Shown here piece after piece: positions 7,199-16,514 of a DNA stretch of 64,000 nucleotides. The position numbers and the translations under genes are program-made. The notes below the pieces were generated by a model. The model was not told where the DNA came from, did not search any database, and was given only the letters and a program-made list of their open reading frames with translations. This DNA comes from Desulfobacca sp. (GTDB taxonomy: Bacteria; Desulfobacterota; Desulfobaccia; Desulfobaccales; Desulfobaccaceae). Each line of letters opens with the position of its first letter. Within the stretch, counting starts at the first letter, position 1. The stretch covers positions 44,741 through 108,740 of the forward strand of contig DYEV01000025.1 in the NCBI GenBank assembly GCA_020725545.1, read 5' to 3'.

Positions 7199-10116
7199 TA
7201 AAACAGGCTCCTTTGCCGAGGGCGGGGCCGCCGGAAGACGGCCAGAGGATTGGCCAGCAACTGCGGCCGGACGGCCTGCAGCCAAGCCGGCAGGCGGCCC
7301 GAGCCGGGCTCGCCCCAGAGGTAGCGCTGCCGCACCGACGACAGAAAAATCTGGCGGCTGGCCCGGGTTAAACCGACGTAGAGCAAGCGGCGTTCCTCTT
7401 CTGGATCAACCGCGGCGGGCGCGGCCGGCTCATAGGGGAGCAGGCCAGCCTCGCAACCGCTGAGAAAGACATACGGAAATTCCAGGCCCTTGGCGGCATG
7501 CAGGGTGAGAAGGGTGACTTTCTCGGCCCTTAGGTCAATACCGCTTACCTCGGGACCCATGACCTCCCGGGCCAACTGACAGGGGATGCCGGCCTCTTGC
7601 AAATGCTTTTGCAGCGTCTCCCCTAAAGCGTGAAACCGGTAGAGTATGGCAATGTCTTTGAAGCTGGCCTGTTCTTTGCCGTCGGCATAACGCAGGCGCA
7701 GGTCCTCCAGGGCCAGATGATTGCCGCCCCCCACCAGAAACTCGATCCACTGGGCCATCTGCCCGGCCTCGGCCCGGACATCAGCGGCTTCCAAGAGAAC
7801 AGGCGGCAGGTCCGTGGCGTTATGGGTATTCAGGGGAACGGCGCCCCCCGGCGCCCCCAGGGTCATGGTCGCCAGCTGCAGAATGGGGGCCGGCAGACGA
7901 TAGGTCTCCGTAAGGGTGACGGTGCGGGCCCTGGGCCAATCCCGGGCAAAGCGCTGAAAATACTCCGGCCGGGCCCCCCGGAAACCATAAATGGCCTGGT
8001 GCGGATCGCCGATGACGAAGAGGTGCGGAAAATCGGGGGGCGCCAAAAGCCGCAACAGTTCATACTGGGCCTGATTTAAATCCTGATATTCATCCACCAG
8101 GATGGCGGCAAAGCGCTGCTGCCAGGCGGCCAGGAGCTCGGGACAGCGGCGCAGGGTCAAAACCGGGCGGGCTACCAGGTCATCGAAATCATACCACCCC
8201 TGTCGCGCCAGAGCCGTTTCATAGGCCTCATAGGCCGACCGCCAGGGCAGCTCGCCGGCCTCACCATCCGGGTAGCACAAATCCTGCTTGTGGCGGCTGA
8301 TCTGCTGATCCAGGGTTTTTGGGTCTACCCCATAACATCGGGCGATCTCCTGGAGGAGGGGGTGGCGTTCTGCGTCGCCGACTACCCGACGGTCGCCCTG
8401 GCCCCACCTTTGGAGCATCAGGGCTCCCAGGGCGTGAAAAGTCTTGATATGAAGCCTGGCTGCGTCCTCAGACCCGGCCAAGAGGTTTTGCAGGCGGGCG
8501 GCCATCTCCCCGGCGGCCTGGCGGGTGAAGGTGACGGCCAGGAGCCGCTCCGGCGGCACGGCGCCGGTCTGCACCAGATGGGCCACCCGGTGGATCAGAG
8601 TGCGGGTCTTGCCGGTGCCCGGCCCGGCCTGGACGAGGACGGGGCCGCGCAAATCGGTCACTGCCTCCATCTGGGCCGGATTCAACCCCTGCAGCCAGGG
8701 TTCTTGGCGGTCCAGAACTTGGGTCGCTCGTTTCAGTTGCCCGGTCGCTGCCCCCGTTTCAGCAACCCCACTGGCCGGCCTGGGTGGGCGGGCGGCCAGC
8801 GGTGCGGCCAGGGGTTTAAGCTGTTCCGGGCTGGCGAGCCAGAAGCGGGGCTGGCGGCTCAGCTCCTGGCGCTCGCCGTGGGTAAAGAGGCGGAGGGTGC
8901 CATATTCGCCGTCATAGCCCCCCTGAATATGCACCTGACCCCGGCGCATTTTGTCGATGCCGGCAGCCAGGAGCGCGCCGCCCTCCCGGGCCAGGTCCGA
9001 CAGGGATGTTTCCCGCAAAATGCTCAGTTCCGGCCCCAGCTTGGCCAGCAGACGGAAATAAAATTCCTGGGCCTTCTTGGTCTCGGGGCCGCACTGCAGC
9101 ACCTCCCCGACAATCTCGGGCAGCGGGATGAGGTGTTCAAAAGGTTTGGCCCCGGTTGGCCGCTCTGCGGGAGGCCGGTCGGCCAGTTCCAGGACCCGAT
9201 GCAACACCCCGAGAGTCAGGGGTTTGCCGCAGACGGGGCAGAGGCCCTGGAATCTCTTGCTGTCCCCCGGCTCCAGGCGTTGGGCGCATTTGCGGTGGCC
9301 GTCCAGGTGATACTTGCCCTCATCCGGGAAAAACTCGATGGTACCGGCAAAACCGTCACCGGTGTGCAAGGCCGCGGCCATGGCCGGGTAAGAAAACTCG
9401 GAGGTAAAAATATTGGCTTCCCGGCCGATCTTGTGCGGCGAATGGGCGTCGGAGTTGGAAATCAGGGTGAAGCGGTCCAGTGATCGCAGCCGCCAGTTCA
9501 TGGGTGGGTCCGAGGATAAGCCAGTCTCCAGGGCGGCAATCTGATCCACCAGGTCCTCGTAACATTCTTCTAGGCTGTCAAAACCGCTCTTGGAGCCCAA
9601 GACCGAAAACCACGGGGTCCAGATGTGGGCCGGAATGACCAGCGAAGACGGGTCGATCTCCAGGACCAGCTCCAGGACGTGTTTGGCGTCCAAACCCAGG
9701 ATGGGGCGGCCATCAGAGGTGACGTTACCCAAGCGAGCCAGGCGCTGGGAAAGCTGCTGGCCGGCCTCCAGGGAGGGCAACACCACCAGGGTATGGACCT
9801 TGCGGGTCTTGCCATTTTTCTTATAGATGCTGCTGATCTCGCCGGAAATGACAAAGCGGACCGGGACCTGCTGGTCAGCGGCAGGTCCCGGGGGATGGGA
9901 CTGCCGATATGCCGGCTGCAGGGTATAGAAACCCGGTTCCGCAGGCTGCAGCCGGGCGCTGATCTCAGCCAGCCAGCCCGGATGGGTGCAATCGCCGGTG
10001 CCCAAGAGGGCGATGCCCTTATAGGCCGCCCAGAGGTCGAGCTGCTCCAGATTCAGTTGGCGGCCCGTGGCCCGGGAAAAATGGGAATGGATATGCAGAT
10101 CAGCCAGCCATGCCAT
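7198..10116 (-). CDS. Fusion of an EndoQ-like PHP nuclease and a UvrD/Rep/PcrA helicase
   Basis: A 972-residue two-part protein. Residues 1-410 match the endonuclease Q/PHP family: metal ligands in DLHIHSHF (7-14), GTGDCTHPGW, IPAHIW (161-166) and NSDAHSPHKIGREAN (221-235), plus a zinc-binding region with C277 and CPVCGKPLTLG (293-). EndoQ nicks DNA 5' of deaminated or abasic sites. After a Pro/Ala-rich linker, residues 475-972 are a superfamily 1A helicase with Walker A GPGTGKT (498-504), the DEYQD box (motif II), GDPHQAIYGFRGA (motif III) and TLHAAKGLEFPYVF (motif V), ending in VGLTRASRQIFLSS (motif VI). All motifs look intact. This suggests coupled incision and unwinding in repair of deaminated DNA; that coupling is inferred. 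Confidence 0.92.
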   Translation of the reverse strand: MAWLADLHIHSHFSRATGRQLNLEQLDLWAAYKGIALLGTGDCTHPGWLAEISARLQPAEPGFYTLQPAYRQSHPPGPAADQQVPVRFVISGEISSIYKKNGKTRKVHTLVVLPSLEAGQQLSQRLARLGNVTSDGRPILGLDAKHVLELVLEIDPSSLVIPAHIWTPWFSVLGSKSGFDSLEECYEDLVDQIAALETGLSSDPPMNWRLRSLDRFTLISNSDAHSPHKIGREANIFTSEFSYPAMAAALHTGDGFAGTIEFFPDEGKYHLDGHRKCAQRLEPGDSKRFQGLCPVCGKPLTLGVLHRVLELADRPPAERPTGAKPFEHLIPLPEIVGEVLQCGPETKKAQEFYFRLLAKLGPELSILRETSLSDLAREGGALLAAGIDKMRRGQVHIQGGYDGEYGTLRLFTHGERQELSRQPRFWLASPEQLKPLAAPLAARPPRPASGVAETGAATGQLKRATQVLDRQEPWLQGLNPAQMEAVTDLRGPVLVQAGPGTGKTRTLIHRVAHLVQTGAVPPERLLAVTFTRQAAGEMAARLQNLLAGSEDAARLHIKTFHALGALMLQRWGQGDRRVVGDAERHPLLQEIARCYGVDPKTLDQQISRHKQDLCYPDGEAGELPWRSAYEAYETALARQGWYDFDDLVARPVLTLRRCPELLAAWQQRFAAILVDEYQDLNQAQYELLRLLAPPDFPHLFVIGDPHQAIYGFRGARPEYFQRFARDWPRARTVTLTETYRLPAPILQLATMTLGAPGGAVPLNTHNATDLPPVLLEAADVRAEAGQMAQWIEFLVGGGNHLALEDLRLRYADGKEQASFKDIAILYRFHALGETLQKHLQEAGIPCQLAREVMGPEVSGIDLRAEKVTLLTLHAAKGLEFPYVFLSGCEAGLLPYEPAAPAAVDPEEERRLLYVGLTRASRQIFLSSVRQRYLWGEPGSGRLPAWLQAVRPQLLANPLAVFRRPRPRQRSLF

Positions 10117-10245
10117 GCCTGACTACATACCATAAAAACCCTCGCCCTGGAAAGAGTTCATTGACAGAGGAGGAAGATTCGGATTATAGTCGAAAGGGCT
10201 GCGTGGACCGAGGCCGAGTGCCCGGCAGCGACGGCCGCACATCTT

Positions 10246-11250
10246 GTGGAGGTAGCAACCATCACCAATATAACCTTAGAAGGCGCCCGTATTCTCATCA
10301 CCGGCGGCGCCGGCATGATTGGCAGCCACATCGCCCAACTGGCTGTGGCCCAGAAAGCCAAGGTTACCATTGTGGACGCCCTCCTGCCCCTGTACGGCGG
10401 CAACCTTTTTGATCTGCAGGAAATTGCCACCCAGATCGATTTTATCCAGGGCGACATCCGGGATCCGGCGCTCATGGCGCGGGTAGTGCAGGGCCAGGAT
10501 ATCATCTTTAATCTGGCCGGGCAGGTCAGCTATGTGGACAGCAACCTGGACCCCCTCCTGGACCTGGATATAAATTGTCGGGGCCATCTCACCGTCCTGG
10601 AGGCCTGCCGCCATAACAACCGCCGGGCCAGACTAGTCTTTGCCAGTTCCCGCTTTGTCTACGGCTCTATTGATTATACGCCGGTGGACGAAAACCACCC
10701 CTTCAACTGCCGGAGCATCTACGGCATCCACAAGCTGGCCGGGGAAAAGTACTATCGCTTTTATTACGACGCCCACGGCATGGATACCGTCAGCCTGCGC
10801 ATCGCCAACCCCTACGGCCCCAAGCAGCAGATGAAACACAGTAAATACGGCATTGTCAACTGGTTCATCCGTCTGGCCCTGGAAGGCAAACCGTTGACCA
10901 TCTTTGGTAACGGAGAACAAAAGCGGGATTATATCTATAATCAGGATCTGGCCGAGGCCTTCTTGACCGTCGCCCAAACGCCGGGGACAGCCGGGGAGGT
11001 CTATAACGTCGGCTCCGGTACCGGCACCCCTTTCAAAGAGATGGCGCGCCTGGTGGCTGCAGCGGTACCGGGGACCCAAGTGGTTCAGGTAGAATGGCCG
11101 GCCGACCGCTATTTCGTGGAAACCGGGGATTACATCAGCGATCTCACTAAACTCACCACCGCCACCACCTGGCGCCCGCAAACCACCCTGGAGGAGGGCA
11201 TTAACCGGACCGTAGCCTTCTACCGGGAGCATTGGCAGCAGTATTGGTGA
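10246..11250 (+). CDS. NAD-dependent epimerase/dehydratase (extended SDR)
   Basis: A sugar-nucleotide epimerase or dehydratase of about 334 residues. The N-terminal Rossmann motif is TGGAGMIGSH, the conserved Asp region is GDIRDP, and the catalytic region shows SSRFVYG followed by YGIHK (YxxxK). Closest by pattern are UDP-glucose 4-epimerase-like enzymes and GDP-mannose-type members; the substrate is not clear. The start is uncertain: GTG at 10246 is in frame but has no upstream binding site, and a GGAGG lies just inside it. The gene is divergent from the EndoQ-UvrD gene and ends at a strong hairpin (11257-11285). No other sugar genes are adjacent. Confidence 0.88.
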   Translation: MEVATITNITLEGARILITGGAGMIGSHIAQLAVAQKAKVTIVDALLPLYGGNLFDLQEIATQIDFIQGDIRDPALMARVVQGQDIIFNLAGQVSYVDSNLDPLLDLDINCRGHLTVLEACRHNNRRARLVFASSRFVYGSIDYTPVDENHPFNCRSIYGIHKLAGEKYYRFYYDAHGMDTVSLRIANPYGPKQQMKHSKYGIVNWFIRLALEGKPLTIFGNGEQKRDYIYNQDLAEAFLTVAQTPGTAGEVYNVGSGTGTPFKEMARLVAAAVPGTQVVQVEWPADRYFVETGDYISDLTKLTTATTWRPQTTLEEGINRTVAFYREHWQQYW

Positions 11251-11256
11251 TTACTC

Positions 11257-11285
11257 AGCCCCGGCTGAGCCTCAAAACCGGGGCT
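11257..11285 (+). terminator. Hairpin after the epimerase gene
   Basis: Perfect 8-bp stem AGCCCCGG / CCGGGGCT with a 13-base loop, starting 7 bases after the stop codon. There is no clear T-run, so termination strength is uncertain. Confidence 0.6.
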
Positions 11286-11818
11286 GATTCCGACACGCAT
11301 CAGGTAATTTGGACAAGCGGCAAAACTCGATATCATCGCTGCCCACACCCATCCCCCAGGGGCTGCCCTGCCAGATCAATAATTTTCAGTGGCAGAGGTT
11401 GACCCATCCTTCCACAAAGCAAGTTTCGATTTCTTAACAAGTTTCTCTTTCCTTGATTTCTTCATGTTAATATTTTGGAACATAAAATATTCTATAAATA
11501 TAGATAGTTACACTATTTATAGACATTGTTGTTCATATTTTTAAACATTTTTCCAAGAAAAAAATATCTTGTAAAGATAACTATTTAAAATTTCAACAAA
11601 ATATTAGTATATATTTTATGGTATAATAATTGCATATCATTTGGTAAGAATTTTTTGAAAATTTTTCAAAAAGGAGGAAAAACGGCAGGGTAGTTGAGCA
11701 AGCAATCAGGTTGATGTTCGGCATTCGGAGCAGGCGGGAAGCATTCAGTCCTCCTCTGCGATGACGCAGCGGGACGATGGACGAGGGTGGGAGCTTAACA
11801 CCCGAGGAGAAAGATCCT
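11286..11818 (+). promoter_or_regulatory. AT-rich leader of the PEP-CTERM gene
   Basis: A gene-free stretch. About 11420-11690 is strikingly AT-rich compared with the GC-rich genome around it, with runs such as AAAATATTCTATAAATATAG and many A/T tracts. A TATAAT hexamer at 11622-11627 is a plausible -10 box; no convincing -35 was found. An AAGGAGG at about 11690 is not followed by a long frame. The gene's own binding site, GAGGAGAAAG, precedes the ATG at 11819. The tract may bind a nucleoid-type regulator or be a horizontally acquired promoter. Confidence 0.5.
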
Positions 11819-13051
11819 ATGAAAAAAGCATTTCTTTTATCTCTGCTAGTGGTTTGCCTTGTGGCTATCTCAGGGATGAGTTACGCCGCGAACGATGCCC
11901 AGAAGCAATTAGCCATTGATAACGGTTTGGCCTGGCTGGCTGCCAAGCAGCAGGCAAATGGTTCATGGTCTTATGGCTATGGGGGGACTGATGGTGCCAC
12001 CGGTGCCGCCCTGCTGGCCTTTGTGGAACAGAAGTATAAGCCAGGCGGCTGGAAGGTTGATTATACCAACACCGTGATGAAGGCCGCGAATTATTTATTC
12101 AGTACAGTGGGCACCTATAACCTCAGCGCCGGCGCTTGGTTCGGGCCGTGCAGTAAAGATGGGAGTAATATCGGCTACGGTTGGGGTATCGGTACGGGGG
12201 AAGAAACCTACAATACCGGCCTAGTGGTCCCCGGCCTGGCCCGGATGACGGCAGGGATTGTCTCCCCCAGTACCGTAATAACGGCTCCCGGGGCCTTACA
12301 TGGGGTAACATATGCCCAAATGCTACAACGGACTGTAGACCAGTTCGCCTGGGGCCAGAATGGCGGCACCGGTAATTGGTACGACGGCGGCTGGAGATAT
12401 ACGCCCCGGCAGGCCTCGGCAGACAATTCCACAACCCAGTGGCCGGTTATTGCCTCGCTCTTTGCCGAAAGCGCCGGCGCCACTTCCTGGCCTCAGACTC
12501 GGTCGGAATTGAAGAAATGGATTGCTTATATCCAAAATCCCAACGGCGGGTCAGGTTATGACGGTCCCTGGTCATATGTCAATGAATCCAAGACCGGCGG
12601 ACTCCTCGTGGAAATGTACTGGGCCGGCGGTTACAGCGGCAGTACAGCCATGGACAAGGCCCTCGATTTTCTCAATAAAAACTGGAAGAATGGGCCAAGC
12701 GGTACTTGGTATGGAAATTTCGGCCATCCTTATGCCATGTGGTCCATCTATAAAGGATTGGAACTAACCATCGGTTTGGAAGATCCCAGTCATAAAATCA
12801 ATAACCTCCTGGATCCGACCCAGTCCAATTGGTGGGAAGATTACTGCGAGTGGCTGGTAAACAACCAAAATCCCAACGGCAGCTGGACCGGCTATTCTTA
12901 TTGGGGTGACCCCCTCTCCACTGCTTGGAATATCAATATCCTCAACGCCACTAGGATAGTTCCTCCTCCGGTCCCCATTCCTGGCAGTTTACTGCTCCTC
13001 GGCTCCGGTCTCCTGGGGCTGCTGGCGGTGCGGCGGAAAATACGGCAATAA
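11819..13051 (+). CDS. Exported alpha/alpha-toroid (prenyltransferase/squalene-oxidase-like repeat) protein with PEP-CTERM tail
   Basis: A 410-residue protein with a signal peptide (MKKAFLLSLLVVCLVAISG..SYA) and a C-terminal sorting tail: VPIPGSLLLLGSGLLG, a hydrophobic helix, then RRKIRQ. This is a PEP-CTERM-type signal in which the usual PEP reads PIP, so an exosortase elsewhere in the genome should process it. The body carries at least five repeats with a G-S-W or G-x-W core followed by a helix (QQANGSWSYG, NWYDGGWRYTP, GYDGPWSYV, GTWYGNFGHPYAMW, NPNGSWTGYSYW), as in terpenoid-cyclase toroids. No catalytic DXDD motif was seen, so it may be a binding or structural protein. GAGGAGAAAG before ATG 11819 fixes the start. 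A strong terminator follows. Confidence 0.85.
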   Translation: MKKAFLLSLLVVCLVAISGMSYAANDAQKQLAIDNGLAWLAAKQQANGSWSYGYGGTDGATGAALLAFVEQKYKPGGWKVDYTNTVMKAANYLFSTVGTYNLSAGAWFGPCSKDGSNIGYGWGIGTGEETYNTGLVVPGLARMTAGIVSPSTVITAPGALHGVTYAQMLQRTVDQFAWGQNGGTGNWYDGGWRYTPRQASADNSTTQWPVIASLFAESAGATSWPQTRSELKKWIAYIQNPNGGSGYDGPWSYVNESKTGGLLVEMYWAGGYSGSTAMDKALDFLNKNWKNGPSGTWYGNFGHPYAMWSIYKGLELTIGLEDPSHKINNLLDPTQSNWWEDYCEWLVNNQNPNGSWTGYSYWGDPLSTAWNINILNATRIVPPPVPIPGSLLLLGSGLLGLLAVRRKIRQ

Positions 13052-13075
13052 GGCAGGGGTGACATGCTTCATCCG

Positions 13076-13099
13076 AAGAGGGCGCTTTGGCGCCCTCTT
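13076..13099 (+). terminator. Rho-independent terminator, possibly bidirectional
   Basis: 10-bp stem AAGAGGGCGC / GCGCCCTCTT with a TTTG loop, followed by TGGTTTG. It lies between the PEP-CTERM gene and the convergent moeA-PBP gene and could serve both. Confidence 0.8.
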
Positions 13100-13129
13100 G
13101 GTTTGCAGGGTTTGGTGAACCACAGAGGC

Positions 13130-15058
13130 TCAGCCCCGCTTCAAGAGGACTTCGCCCGTCTCCCGAGTATCATAGCCGCCCAGAGCTTGCACAGTGGTCT
13201 GGAATTCCTCTGAACGGATAATCTCCAGGACTTTCTGAAAGCGCTCGTCTTCCCAAGTCGTCTCCGGCACCACCAGATCATAACGCTCCTCCACCACCGG
13301 GATGAAGTCCAGACCCAGGGCCTTGGCGGCAGCCATAATCCCCAGGCCGGCGTCGGCGGCGCCGGAGAGGACATTCACGGCCACGGCCATGTGGGTGTAT
13401 TCTTCCTGGTCGTAGCCCTGGATGGTCTCCGGCGAGAGGTTTAACCGGGCCAAGTGGTAGTCCAGGAGGATCCGGGTGCCAGAGCCCCGCTGCCGATTAG
13501 TGAAACGGACGTCGGGGCGGGTCAGATCCTGGAATCCCTGGATGTTCTTGGGATTGCCCGGCAGGACCATGAGCCCCTGCTGCCGGTGCACCAGGTTGAC
13601 AAGCTTTAAAGGTACGTCTGGCAGCAGACGTTCAATATAGGGGATATTGTAAGTACTGGTGGCAGGATCGAAGAGATGGCTGCCGGCCAAGTGGGCCCGT
13701 TGGTTTTTAATAGCCAGGAGACCGCCGGTGCTGCCTACGTGGGCCGAGGAGAGGCGCAGGCCGGGATGATGGCGGCGGAGCAGGGTGGCCAAGACGTCCA
13801 GGGTGTTGTCGTGGCTGCCGATGACCACCAGGGTCTCTTCCAATTCTTCCGGGGCCAACAGGAGTTCGGTGGCCACCTCCCGACCCGCGGCTATCCCTTC
13901 GCTGTGGGCCGGGATGCGGATGAGGCCGTCGGCCCGCATCAGGGAGGTAATGGTGCCGGCCCCCCGCGGCAGGGGCGTGGCCATGAGGTTACCCGCCACT
14001 CTTCCCAGGGTCACGCGCACAAACTCTTCCAGCCCCGCTTTGGAGGGTATATTTTGGGCTACCTGGGCCATGACCAAGGGACGGCGGGGCGGGCGGCGGC
14101 CCAAAAGGCCGGCCAGGAGGGGCGCGGCAAACTCTTCAAAAGACAGGACCGCGGAGACCGGATAGCCCGGATTGCCCATGACCGGCTTGCCCTGGACGAC
14201 CCCCAGGATAGTGGGCTTGCCGGGCATCATGGCCACACCGTGGACCAGGACCTCCCCCAATTCGGCGATGACCGTGGCGGTATGGTCTTCGCTGCCGGCC
14301 GAGGAGCCGGCGTTGATAATCACCATATCGTTCTCGGCCAAGGCGCTGAGCAGGGCCGCCTTGATGGCGGGGCGCTGGTCGGGCACGATGGGGTGGCTGA
14401 CCGGCATGGCCCCCAATTGCTCCACCAGGGCCGCCAAAACCACCGAATTGAATTCGATGAGGCGGCCGGGAGGAAGCGGCCCCGCCTCGAGGTCAGCCGC
14501 AGCGATCAGCTCGTCGCCGCTGGGAATGAGGCTCACCCGGGGCCGGCGCCGCACCAGCAGGCGGGTCACGCCGGCGGCCAAGAGGGCCCCCAGGGCATAA
14601 GGGGTCACTTCGGTCTTTTCGGGCAGGACCATCTCCTGGGCTACCAGGTCTTCCCCCACCTTGCGGACATTTTGCCAGGGATAGACGCTGGCCTCGATCT
14701 GGATATGAACCTCGTCCACCGGCTGCACGTTTTCCACCATGATCACGGCATTGGTCCCCGCGGGCAGGGGGTTGCCGGTATTCACCGGGAAGGCCTCGGT
14801 GCCGAGGGAGAGGACCATGGGCCGGTCCTGGGTGGCCCCAAAGGTTGCCGCCGCGGCCACCGCATAGCCGTCCATGGCGGCCGCGTGATAATGCGGGGAG
14901 GACAGCCGGGCCAAGACTGGCGCCGCCGTCACCCGCCCCAAGGCCTGAATGGTGGGTATCTCTTCGGGCGGCAGGAAGGTGTCCAGGTCAAAGCGGGACA
15001 GGAATAATTCCCGGGCCGCGGCCACGGATGTCATTTTCAGGTAGATATGGCGCTTCAT
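13130..15058 (-). CDS. MoeA-type molybdopterin biosynthesis protein fused to a periplasmic-binding-protein-like domain
   Basis: A 642-residue protein. Residues 1-410 follow the MoeA plan: MDGYA, GNPLPAGTNAVIMVE, SGDEL, GSSAGSEDHT, HGVAMMPGKPTILG and GNPGYPVS. Residues 420-642 resemble a type-2 solute-binding (LysR/TupA-like) domain: SHDNTLDVLATLL, NRQRGSGTRILLDY, AVAVNVLSGAADAGLG. MoeA inserts molybdate (or tungstate) into adenylated pyranopterin; the extra domain is thought to sense or deliver the oxyanion, an inference from fold. Start ATG 15058 has AAGGAACTATT upstream. The normal MoeA gene is directly upstream (15132), so the pair may divide Mo and W insertion or separate regulatory and catalytic roles. 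Confidence 0.9.
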   Translation of the reverse strand: MKRHIYLKMTSVAAARELFLSRFDLDTFLPPEEIPTIQALGRVTAAPVLARLSSPHYHAAAMDGYAVAAAATFGATQDRPMVLSLGTEAFPVNTGNPLPAGTNAVIMVENVQPVDEVHIQIEASVYPWQNVRKVGEDLVAQEMVLPEKTEVTPYALGALLAAGVTRLLVRRRPRVSLIPSGDELIAAADLEAGPLPPGRLIEFNSVVLAALVEQLGAMPVSHPIVPDQRPAIKAALLSALAENDMVIINAGSSAGSEDHTATVIAELGEVLVHGVAMMPGKPTILGVVQGKPVMGNPGYPVSAVLSFEEFAAPLLAGLLGRRPPRRPLVMAQVAQNIPSKAGLEEFVRVTLGRVAGNLMATPLPRGAGTITSLMRADGLIRIPAHSEGIAAGREVATELLLAPEELEETLVVIGSHDNTLDVLATLLRRHHPGLRLSSAHVGSTGGLLAIKNQRAHLAGSHLFDPATSTYNIPYIERLLPDVPLKLVNLVHRQQGLMVLPGNPKNIQGFQDLTRPDVRFTNRQRGSGTRILLDYHLARLNLSPETIQGYDQEEYTHMAVAVNVLSGAADAGLGIMAAAKALGLDFIPVVEERYDLVVPETTWEDERFQKVLEIIRSEEFQTTVQALGGYDTRETGEVLLKRG

Positions 15059-15131
15059 AATAGTTCCTTGACCCAGATCGTCTGGCTCACTGTGGATCTG
15101 GGGTCAGCCCGGGGTACGAGCGGACTTACGC

Positions 15132-16367
15132 TCAGGCAAACAACCACACTTGCACTGCCTCGCCCTGCTCCAGACCTTCGGTGTGCCGTGGAATGCGGGT
15201 AAGGCCGTCAGCCTTGACCATAGTGGAGATGAGGCCGGATTTGCCCAAGACCGGGTCGGCCCAGAGGATATCACCCTCAAGGCGCAGGCGGACCCGGATA
15301 AATTCCTCCCGGCCGGGGGCCGAGGCCAGGTTGCGGGAGAGGCGGGCGGTCACGGTCCGGCGCCAGGGAGGCTCCGGCCCCGCCAGGCCCAGGAGCCGGG
15401 CCATCAGGGGCTGGACCAGGATATCCATGACCACCATGGCGGAAACCGGGTGGCCGGGGAGGCCGAAGAGGGGCTTGCCGGCGATGGTGGCCAGAATAGT
15501 GGGTTTACCGGGGCTGATGGCCACACCGTGCACCAGGATCTCGGCGTCGGCAAAAGAGCTGATGGCCTCGACGGCCAGGTCCCGGGTGCCCACGGAACTG
15601 CCGCCGGAGAGCAGGAGCAGGTCGGCATTCGCCAGAGCCGCCTGCATCGTAGCTTGCCAAGCTTCCAATTCGTCGGGGATAATGCCCAGGAGATGAGGCT
15701 CGCCGCCGCCCGCCCTGATCTGGGCCGCCAGGGCGTAGGAATTGGCATCCCGCATCTGGCCAGGTTGGGGCGTCGCCGTGATGGGCACAATCTCATCGCC
15801 GGTGGCCACGACGGCTACCCGGGGTCGGCGGCGCACCGGGACTGCGGCCACCCCCAGGGCCGCCAGCAAGCCGATATCCTGAGGCCGCAAGCGGGTCCCG
15901 GCTGTCAGCAGGACTGTTCCGGCCTTGACATCCTCGCCCCGTTGCACCACGTTCTCCAACGGCGCCACACTGCGGTAGACTTCTATGGTCTGGTCCCCCA
16001 GCTCCTGGGTATACTCCACCATGACCACAGCATCGGCGCCGGGCGGCAGCATCCCACCGGTGGCCAGGCGCTGCGCCTGGCCCGGCCCCAGCGTTTGCTC
16101 AGCCACCTGCCCCATGGCCACCTCACCGCTGATGGTCAACCAAGCCGGGCTGCCAGGGCTGGCCCCAAAGGTGTCCCGGGCCCGGACCGCATAGCCGTCC
16201 ATGCAGGCCCGGTCAAATTCCGGCACATCGGCCGGGGCCGCCATGTCCGCGGCCAAAACCCGGTTCCAGGCAGCGTCCAGGGGGACAGTCTCTACTTTCA
16301 GAGGTGGGAATCTCTGGATATGGGCCAGGACTTCATCGATGGTTTGTAATTGGAAAAATTCCAGCAT
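15132..16367 (-). CDS. moeA: Molybdopterin molybdenumtransferase MoeA
   Basis: A 411-residue protein of normal MoeA length that catalyses metal insertion into pyranopterin-AMP in the cytoplasm. It shows CMDGYAVRA, GGMLPPGADAVVMVE, TGDEIV, LSGGSSVGTRD, HGVAISPGKPTI and FGLPGHPVSAMV, the conserved surface of the active site. It sits 73 bp upstream of the moeA-PBP gene on the same strand and 147 bp downstream of a radical SAM gene. Together with the aldehyde oxidoreductase at 1-1066 this suggests demand for both molybdenum and tungsten cofactors. Confidence 0.95.
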   Translation of the reverse strand: MLEFFQLQTIDEVLAHIQRFPPLKVETVPLDAAWNRVLAADMAAPADVPEFDRACMDGYAVRARDTFGASPGSPAWLTISGEVAMGQVAEQTLGPGQAQRLATGGMLPPGADAVVMVEYTQELGDQTIEVYRSVAPLENVVQRGEDVKAGTVLLTAGTRLRPQDIGLLAALGVAAVPVRRRPRVAVVATGDEIVPITATPQPGQMRDANSYALAAQIRAGGGEPHLLGIIPDELEAWQATMQAALANADLLLLSGGSSVGTRDLAVEAISSFADAEILVHGVAISPGKPTILATIAGKPLFGLPGHPVSAMVVMDILVQPLMARLLGLAGPEPPWRRTVTARLSRNLASAPGREEFIRVRLRLEGDILWADPVLGKSGLISTMVKADGLTRIPRHTEGLEQGEAVQVWLFA

Positions 16368-16514
16368 GGCCAGCTTTCTTTTGAGGGACGGCGGCCCATC
16401 AGCCGGTTTACCGGCTGGGCACCATCGATCGTTGGAGATTATGTCATATTTGGCATAAAAATCTATCCTCCCCCAGCGCCAAAAGTCAAGGGGGATGAGA
16501 ACCGACGGCGTATC

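Noticed and set aside
13676..15007. Plus-strand frame of 443 codons (and the similar one at 15150-16349)
   Set aside because: Both are antisense to the moeA genes, rich in Gly/His/Gln from GC-skewed codon reversal, with no recognisable domain.
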